From Pseudomonas sp. FP453 (GTDB taxonomy: Bacteria; Pseudomonadota; Gammaproteobacteria; Pseudomonadales; Pseudomonadaceae), in contig NZ_CP117435.1 in NCBI RefSeq assembly GCF_030687495.1, forward strand, positions 992,001-1,056,000: 64,000 bases of DNA, read 5' to 3'. Positions 60,472-64,000 of the stretch are shown piece by piece; positions within the stretch are counted from its first letter, which is position 1; each line of letters starts with the position of its first letter. Below the pieces are notes generated by a model. It did no database searches. It saw only the letters and a list, made by a program, of their open reading frames with translations, and was not told the origin of the DNA. Made by a program: the position numbers and the translations under genes.

Positions 60472-60706
60472 TCAGGCGGCCAACGGCTGGTGCCGGGACG
60501 ACTGCGCTGCACGTGGGCTTACGCGGGCACGGGCCGGCAGCGGGCGGTGCATCCAGCTCAGGCGAATCTCGTCGATTTCCACCCAGCCATTGCCCACGGG
60601 GCGGCTGGCTGCACTCTTTAAAGGCCTGGCAGCGGCCTTGTGCATCGAGCAGGGCGAACTGACGCAGGGCGGGTTTGCGCATGAACAGCGACCAGAGAAA
60701 ATTCAT
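60472..60706 (-). pseudogene. Small conserved-looking protein next to mqo, apparent +1 frameshift near 60600
   Basis: A strong AGGAGG seven bases before ATG 60706 and an opening MNFLWSLFMRKPALRQFALL show a real gene. After SQPP (residue 36 or so) the frame breaks in CCCC (plus-strand GGGG 60598-60601). Dropping one C gives VGNGWVEIDEIRLSWMHRPL and a stop at 60472, 77 residues in all. Unrepaired, it runs on to 60362 as low-quality sequence. A similar small gene beside mqo exists in P. aeruginosa (PA4639, from memory). Function unknown; the break is probably a consensus error. Confidence 0.7.
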
Positions 60707-60899
60707 GGTGATAGCCTCCTGAGATTGAGGCAAAGCTTGCCAGCCCGGGATGACGAGCGCATGTATCGGCTGTGACATCTCGGTGACATCGAACCCCAGC
60801 GACCGGCGCCGGTCACAGGATGTAACTGATGCTAGTTCCCGGCAGTGGCGCACCGCTATACTGCCCGCCTGTCGGTACCTGATTTCTGGAGAGAAGCGC

Positions 60900-61487
60900 A
60901 TGTTGCAACGCCTGTTGTTCGGTTTGATCACTGTGACCAGTTTGGCCCTGGTTGGCTGCGCCAACAGCCCGCAGCAACTCAGCCCGCAACCAAAACTCAC
61001 CACGCAGCTGGCGCCAGTGGGTCACGGCCAGCCGGTGTCGGTGCGTGTGGTGGACGGCCGTCCGTCGCCAACCCTGGGTTCCCGTGGTGGCCTGTACCCG
61101 GAGACCGCGCTGATTTCGGTCACCGGCCAGGACGTGCTGCCCAAGCTGCAAGCCCAGGCCGAAGCCGCCGTGCGCCTGCTGGGCTTTACCCCAAGCCCGA
61201 ATGCGCCGGGCGCACCGCAGTTGACCATCACTTTGGCTGAACTGAAATACCAGTCGCCCAAGGAAGGCCTGTATGTAACCGAAGCCTCGATCGGCGCGAC
61301 GTTCAAGTCCGACGTCACGGCGGGCACCCGTCGCTACAGTGGCCGCTACGGCGCATCGCTGAACCAGCGCTTTGGCATGTCGCCGAACCAGGAAACCAAC
61401 ACCAAGCTGGTCAGCGACGTGTTGAGCGACGCCTTGACCCGCCTGTTCAAGGACCCAAGCATCGGTTCGTTGCTCAGCTCGCAATAA
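60900..61487 (+). CDS. YajG family lipoprotein
   Basis: 195 residues with a lipoprotein signal ending LALVGC (Cys20). The mature domain (about 40 to 190) has the YajG pattern VVDGRPSPTLGSRGG and ends with LVSDVLSDALTRLF. The residue after Cys is Ala, so outer-membrane sorting is expected. Its function is not known. I chose ATG 60900 with GGAGAG upstream, rather than the frame open back to 60750. A bidirectional terminator follows. Confidence 0.88.
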   Translation: MLQRLLFGLITVTSLALVGCANSPQQLSPQPKLTTQLAPVGHGQPVSVRVVDGRPSPTLGSRGGLYPETALISVTGQDVLPKLQAQAEAAVRLLGFTPSPNAPGAPQLTITLAELKYQSPKEGLYVTEASIGATFKSDVTAGTRRYSGRYGASLNQRFGMSPNQETNTKLVSDVLSDALTRLFKDPSIGSLLSSQ

Positions 61488-61496
61488 CCGCTGCAT

Positions 61497-61532
61497 AAAA
61501 AAACCGGGCTCAGTGATGAGCCCGGTTTTTTT
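61497..61532. terminator. Bidirectional terminator between convergent small genes
   Basis: ACCGGGCTCA pairs with TGAGCCCGGT around GTGA, with an A-run on the left and a T-run on the right. It serves the YajG-like gene and the convergent 69-residue gene. Confidence 0.92.
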
Positions 61533-61544
61533 GTGCCTTGAGTT

Positions 61545-61754
61545 TCACGCGGCGGTGTCGATACAGAAGTCCAGCAGGCTCACGCCGGTCAACAAATCCG
61601 CTTCCGGCAAGTCGGCATGCTGGTGCCCGCCGAGGGCGCAATACACCAGCCAGTGGCGATCCTGCACATTGAACGCAAGGCCGCCGACCAGCGCCTCTTG
61701 TTCATCGCTGGGGGCGATCAGATACAGCCGATCCTGGTTGTGCGCGTGCAGCAT
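61545..61754 (-). CDS. Small hypothetical protein (69 aa)
   Basis: 69 residues starting MLHAHNQDRLYLIAPSDEQE, with GGGAG seven bases upstream. It is acidic, has three His and two Cys, and no signal or membrane helix. The frame stops just before the shared terminator. I do not recognise a family; the good ribosome site and position between regulated ends support a real gene. Confidence 0.7.
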   Translation of the reverse strand: MLHAHNQDRLYLIAPSDEQEALVGGLAFNVQDRHWLVYCALGGHQHADLPEADLLTGVSLLDFCIDTAA

Positions 61755-61894
61755 GACAAGCTCCCGAACGTTCGAAGGGCAACAGAGTGGCTTGTTAAGG
61801 TGACGTTCAGGTGACGCCGTAAATTACTGGATACATTAGCCGTTCATGTTGGGATGCAATATTGGTGGCTGATGAGGCTGCTACGTCCAGCCAT

Positions 61895-61910
61895 GTATCA
61901 GAACTGATAC
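61895..61910. promoter_or_regulatory. Palindromic site before the small membrane protein gene
   Basis: GTATCAG-AA-CTGATAC, seven-base perfect arms, 27 bases before the start at 61938. Its position suits an operator for that gene or a short hairpin in its leader. No known regulator is assigned. Confidence 0.45.
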
Positions 61911-61937
61911 CCAGCCACTGTGTTACCGAGGTTTGCG

Positions 61938-62195
61938 ATGGCGCTGCCCGCACTATTGATCAATGCTGTGGCTTTAACGATGGCCTTCCCGGGGGCGGCG
62001 TTGCTGGCGATCACCCGCCTGCGCGAGCAACGCGCGATGGCTGACCTGACCGCGCAAAGCGAACAGCGCGCGATTGACCAGCCGATGCTGTTTCTGGATG
62101 TGCGCACCGAACGGGCGCATCGCTTGGCATACCGTATCGGGTTCGCCTGCCTGGGGTTGGCGCTGCTGACTTCCTGGATCAGCACCTGCCTTTAG
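61938..62195 (+). CDS. Small two-helix membrane protein (85 aa)
   Basis: 85 residues. The N-terminal helix (about 3 to 25, PALLINAVALTMAFPGAALL) and a C-terminal helix (about 65 to 83, IGFACLGLALLTSWIS) flank a charged cytosolic loop. CGAGG lies seven bases before ATG 61938. A palindromic site stands just upstream. I do not recognise a family. Confidence 0.72.
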   Translation: MALPALLINAVALTMAFPGAALLAITRLREQRAMADLTAQSEQRAIDQPMLFLDVRTERAHRLAYRIGFACLGLALLTSWISTCL

Positions 62196-62211
62196 AAACA
62201 CCCTAAAACAA

Positions 62212-62301
62212 ATGTGGGAGCTGGCTTGCCTGCGATAGCGGTCTGTCTGAGCCAGATGCATAGGCTGACACACTGCAATCGCGGGCAAGCCCGCTCCCAC
62301 A
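62212..62301. repeat. REP doublet, copy 8
   Basis: ATGTGGGAGCTGGCTTGCC and the inverse copy GGGCAAGCCCGCTCCCACA are separated by about 46 bases. It lies between the small membrane protein gene and the acyltransferase. Confidence 0.9.
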
Positions 62302-62321
62302 CAAGCTCTCGCCCACATTTT

Positions 62322-63485
62322 TTACAGCGGGATGCCCGCCTTGACGCGGTACTGATTGCGCACCGGCGTCGCATACTGCACCACCAGAAACGGCCGATGC
62401 TCAACCGGGCATTCGTTCAAGCGCCGTTCCCACTCCGCCTTCGCCTTGGCCAGTTCATCCGCCGGGAACACCTCGGCTGCCGTCGGCACCTGCAATTGCG
62501 GGTCTGCCTCGCTCCACTGCGCGTACGCCAGGTAATGCACCGGAAACAACCGGTAACCGCCGAGAATCTGCCGGTCCATTTCCGTCGCCAGCACTTTGGT
62601 GTCTTCAAAGCGCTCGGTGATCGGCGGGGCGAAGTTCACATGCACCCGGCCCTTGTAGCCGGTGATGCCCAGGGCGATGCTCACGTCATCTTCGCCCGGC
62701 GCCTTGCAGTAGGTGCCGGTGGTGGCGCGGATATACAGCTCGCGCGCCTTGGCCGAATCGCAGGGGTCGTATTCGTAGCTGATGGACACCGGCGTCAGGT
62801 TCAGCGACTGGATCACCTCGGCAAACGGCTCATCCTTGCGGCTGACGTGGAACATCTTGAGGATCGCCGACTCGGTGCGGTCATCCCCGTCCTTGGCGCG
62901 GCCTTCGGCCTGGGCGATCCAGATCGACTCGCAGTCGTTGCGGATCGAATGGTTGATATAGGCCGACAGCAAGTTGAAGGCGGCCATCTTTTCTTTTCGC
63001 CCGGTGATCGAGCGGTGCACGATAAAGCTCTTGTTCAGGCGCATCAGGTCGCTGACAAACGGCTTTTGCAGCAAATTGTCGCCGATGGCGATGCGCGGCG
63101 TCGGCAGGCCGGCGTGGTACACGGCGTAGTTGACGAAGGCCGGGTCCATCACGATGTCGCGGTGGTTGGCCAGGAACAGGTAGGCGGTGCCGGACTTGAG
63201 CTGCTCGACGCCGGTGTAGGTCACGCCGTCGGTCGCGCGGTCGATGGTGTGGTCGACGTAGTACTCGACTTTGTCCTGCAGCGTCGCCACGGTGGTGACG
63301 CCGGCGAATTCACGGCGCAGCTTGCGGGCGATCATCGGCTTGAGCAGCCAGCCCAGGGCGCCGGCGAAGCGCGGAAAGCGGAAGTGGGTCAGGATGTCCA
63401 GAAAGGCCTTGTCACTGAACAGTCGGTCCAGCACTGCCGGGACTTCGCTGTCGTTGTAAGGTCGGATGGTATCGAATTGGCCCAT
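62322..63485 (-). CDS. 1-acyl-sn-glycerol-3-phosphate acyltransferase-like protein
   Basis: 387 residues from ATG 63485; a preceding in-frame ATG adds one Met. The acyltransferase HX4D motif is in LANHRDIVMDP (about residues 105 to 115), with the partner NKSFIVHRS and EGRAKDG segments for glycerol-phosphate binding. Members acylate lyso-lipids at the inner face of the membrane. This group is longer than PlsC and has extra N- and C-terminal parts, so the exact acceptor is unknown. It stands alone between a REP and the cysteine-rich gene. Confidence 0.88.
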   Translation of the reverse strand: MGQFDTIRPYNDSEVPAVLDRLFSDKAFLDILTHFRFPRFAGALGWLLKPMIARKLRREFAGVTTVATLQDKVEYYVDHTIDRATDGVTYTGVEQLKSGTAYLFLANHRDIVMDPAFVNYAVYHAGLPTPRIAIGDNLLQKPFVSDLMRLNKSFIVHRSITGRKEKMAAFNLLSAYINHSIRNDCESIWIAQAEGRAKDGDDRTESAILKMFHVSRKDEPFAEVIQSLNLTPVSISYEYDPCDSAKARELYIRATTGTYCKAPGEDDVSIALGITGYKGRVHVNFAPPITERFEDTKVLATEMDRQILGGYRLFPVHYLAYAQWSEADPQLQVPTAAEVFPADELAKAKAEWERRLNECPVEHRPFLVVQYATPVRNQYRVKAGIPL

Positions 63486-63617
63486 CATGCTCTCTTGTTA
63501 GAAACGGCTAGGGTAAGTAAAGGAAATGCCAGGGAGCGGTCCGGGAAATGGGCCCGGCCGGAAATAGCCCTGTAAATAGACCGGCGATTATACGCACAAG
63601 TCACTCTGGAGGCTGCG

Positions 63618-63800
63618 ATGCTGGAAACCGCGACGTACGATTGTCCTTATTGTGGGGAAGAGGTTGAGACAACGGTGGATTTGTCTGGCGGTGACCAGAA
63701 CTATATAGAGGACTGCCAGGTGTGTTGCCGCCCGATCACTTTCGATCTACAGGTCCATGGCGACGAGTGGATGCTTGAAACCCGCAGTGAAAACGAATGA
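63618..63800 (+). CDS. CPXCG-motif cysteine-rich protein
   Basis: 60 residues. Two Cys pairs, CPYCGEEVE (about 9 to 17) and CQVCCRP (about 34 to 40), form a zinc-ribbon-like site. ATG 63618 has GGAGG upstream. It is the conserved small CPXCG family, whose function is unknown. It is followed after 11 bases by a DUF2007-type gene, a common pairing in pseudomonads. Confidence 0.93.
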   Translation: MLETATYDCPYCGEEVETTVDLSGGDQNYIEDCQVCCRPITFDLQVHGDEWMLETRSENE

Positions 63801-63811
63801 CAGGACCGCCC

Positions 63812-64000
63812 ATGCAGCGAATCTATGAACCGGAAAACCTGATGGAAGGCGAGTTGCTGCAGCAGATGCTCGCCAGCGAGGGTATCGAGGCGCACCTGGT
63901 GGGGCGCCATCTGCTCGGTGGCACCGGCGAGCTGCCGATATTCGGCCTGCTGGGCCTGGAGGTGGACAACGACCAGGCCGCGTGTGCCCGTGAGTTGATT
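63812..64000 (+). CDS. DUF2007-type signal-transducing protein (truncated by window edge)
   Basis: 63 residues are visible from ATG 63812 (MQRIYEPENLMEGELLQQML); the end lies outside the window. The pattern of a short beta-alpha unit followed by SEGIEAHLVGRHLLGGTGELP matches the DUF2007 domain, a PII-like fold. The role is unknown. It is likely co-transcribed with the CPXCG gene. Confidence 0.85.
   Translation, partial: MQRIYEPENLMEGELLQQMLASEGIEAHLVGRHLLGGTGELPIFGLLGLEVDNDQAACARELI

Overview
The window comes from the chromosome of a Pseudomonas, most likely the P. fluorescens group. This rests on high-GC coding bias, gene orders typical of the genus (petABC-sspAB, fagA-fumC-orfX-sodA, rpoN-hpf-ptsN-rapZ-npr, lptCAB-kdsCD, mlaFEDCB-ibaG-murA-hisGDC, upp-uraA/hpt, mqo), and many copies of the REP palindrome (core GTGGGAGCTGGCTTGCC) in gaps between genes. 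It is mostly core genome. I see no prophage, insertion sequence, CRISPR array, tRNA or rRNA gene.

Layout. 1-2.0 kb: the end of an acyl-CoA dehydrogenase gene and an aldo/keto reductase. 2.0-7.0 kb: rplM-rpsI, the cytochrome bc1 operon petABC, and sspAB, each closed by an intrinsic terminator. 7.0-15.3 kb: an accessory hexarate block with a FadR-type GntR regulator, kdgD, a ketoglutarate-semialdehyde-type dehydrogenase, a GudP-type transporter and garD. A probable SOS-controlled zinc hydrolase and a 67-residue protein with a palindromic leader lie inside this block. 15.4-18.4 kb: an AEC-family permease, then rlpA-like, Ca/Na-antiporter and CMD-family genes on the minus strand. 18.5-26.9 kb: gatCAB (minus) divergent from mreBCD-maf-rng. 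26.9-35.1 kb: yhdP, a nitrilase-family amidase, tldD, darP (minus) and pmbA. 35.2-39.0 kb: the Fur-type fagA-fumC-orfX-sodA operon and a ZIP transporter. 39.0-46.1 kb (minus): npr, rapZ, ptsN, hpf, rpoN, lptB, lptA, lptC, kdsC, kdsD. 46.4-54.3 kb: mlaFEDCB, ibaG, murA, hisG, hisD, hisC. 54.4-58.2 kb: uraA and upp (minus), hpt, and two small conserved genes. 58.2-64 kb: mqo (minus), a 0.7-kb gap without a convincing gene, small lipoprotein, membrane and cysteine-rich proteins, and an acyltransferase.

The central block is an envelope-building region. KdsC and KdsD make Kdo, LptABC moves LPS, Mla retrieves phospholipid, MurA starts peptidoglycan synthesis, MreBCD sets rod shape, and YhdP is an AsmA-like lipid-transport candidate. 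RpoN, PtsN, NPr and RapZ add nitrogen and envelope control.

The points most worth a second look are these. (1) Four reading frames (gudP, garD, pmbA and a small mqo-linked gene) are each broken by exactly one extra base in a short homopolymer or doublet, which points to consensus errors unless resequencing says otherwise. (2) A textbook LexA box sits just after the -10 of a predicted zinc phospholipase-like gene, flanked by two AGGAA-TTCCT palindromes 50 bp apart. (3) mreC appears to start at ATT, overlapping the stop codon of a 13-codon upstream ORF and following a 16-bp perfect hairpin after mreB. (4) A shared GTTGTACGAT element lies upstream of both the GntR regulator and kdgD. I found no clearly novel multi-gene system; the novelty candidates are regulatory.
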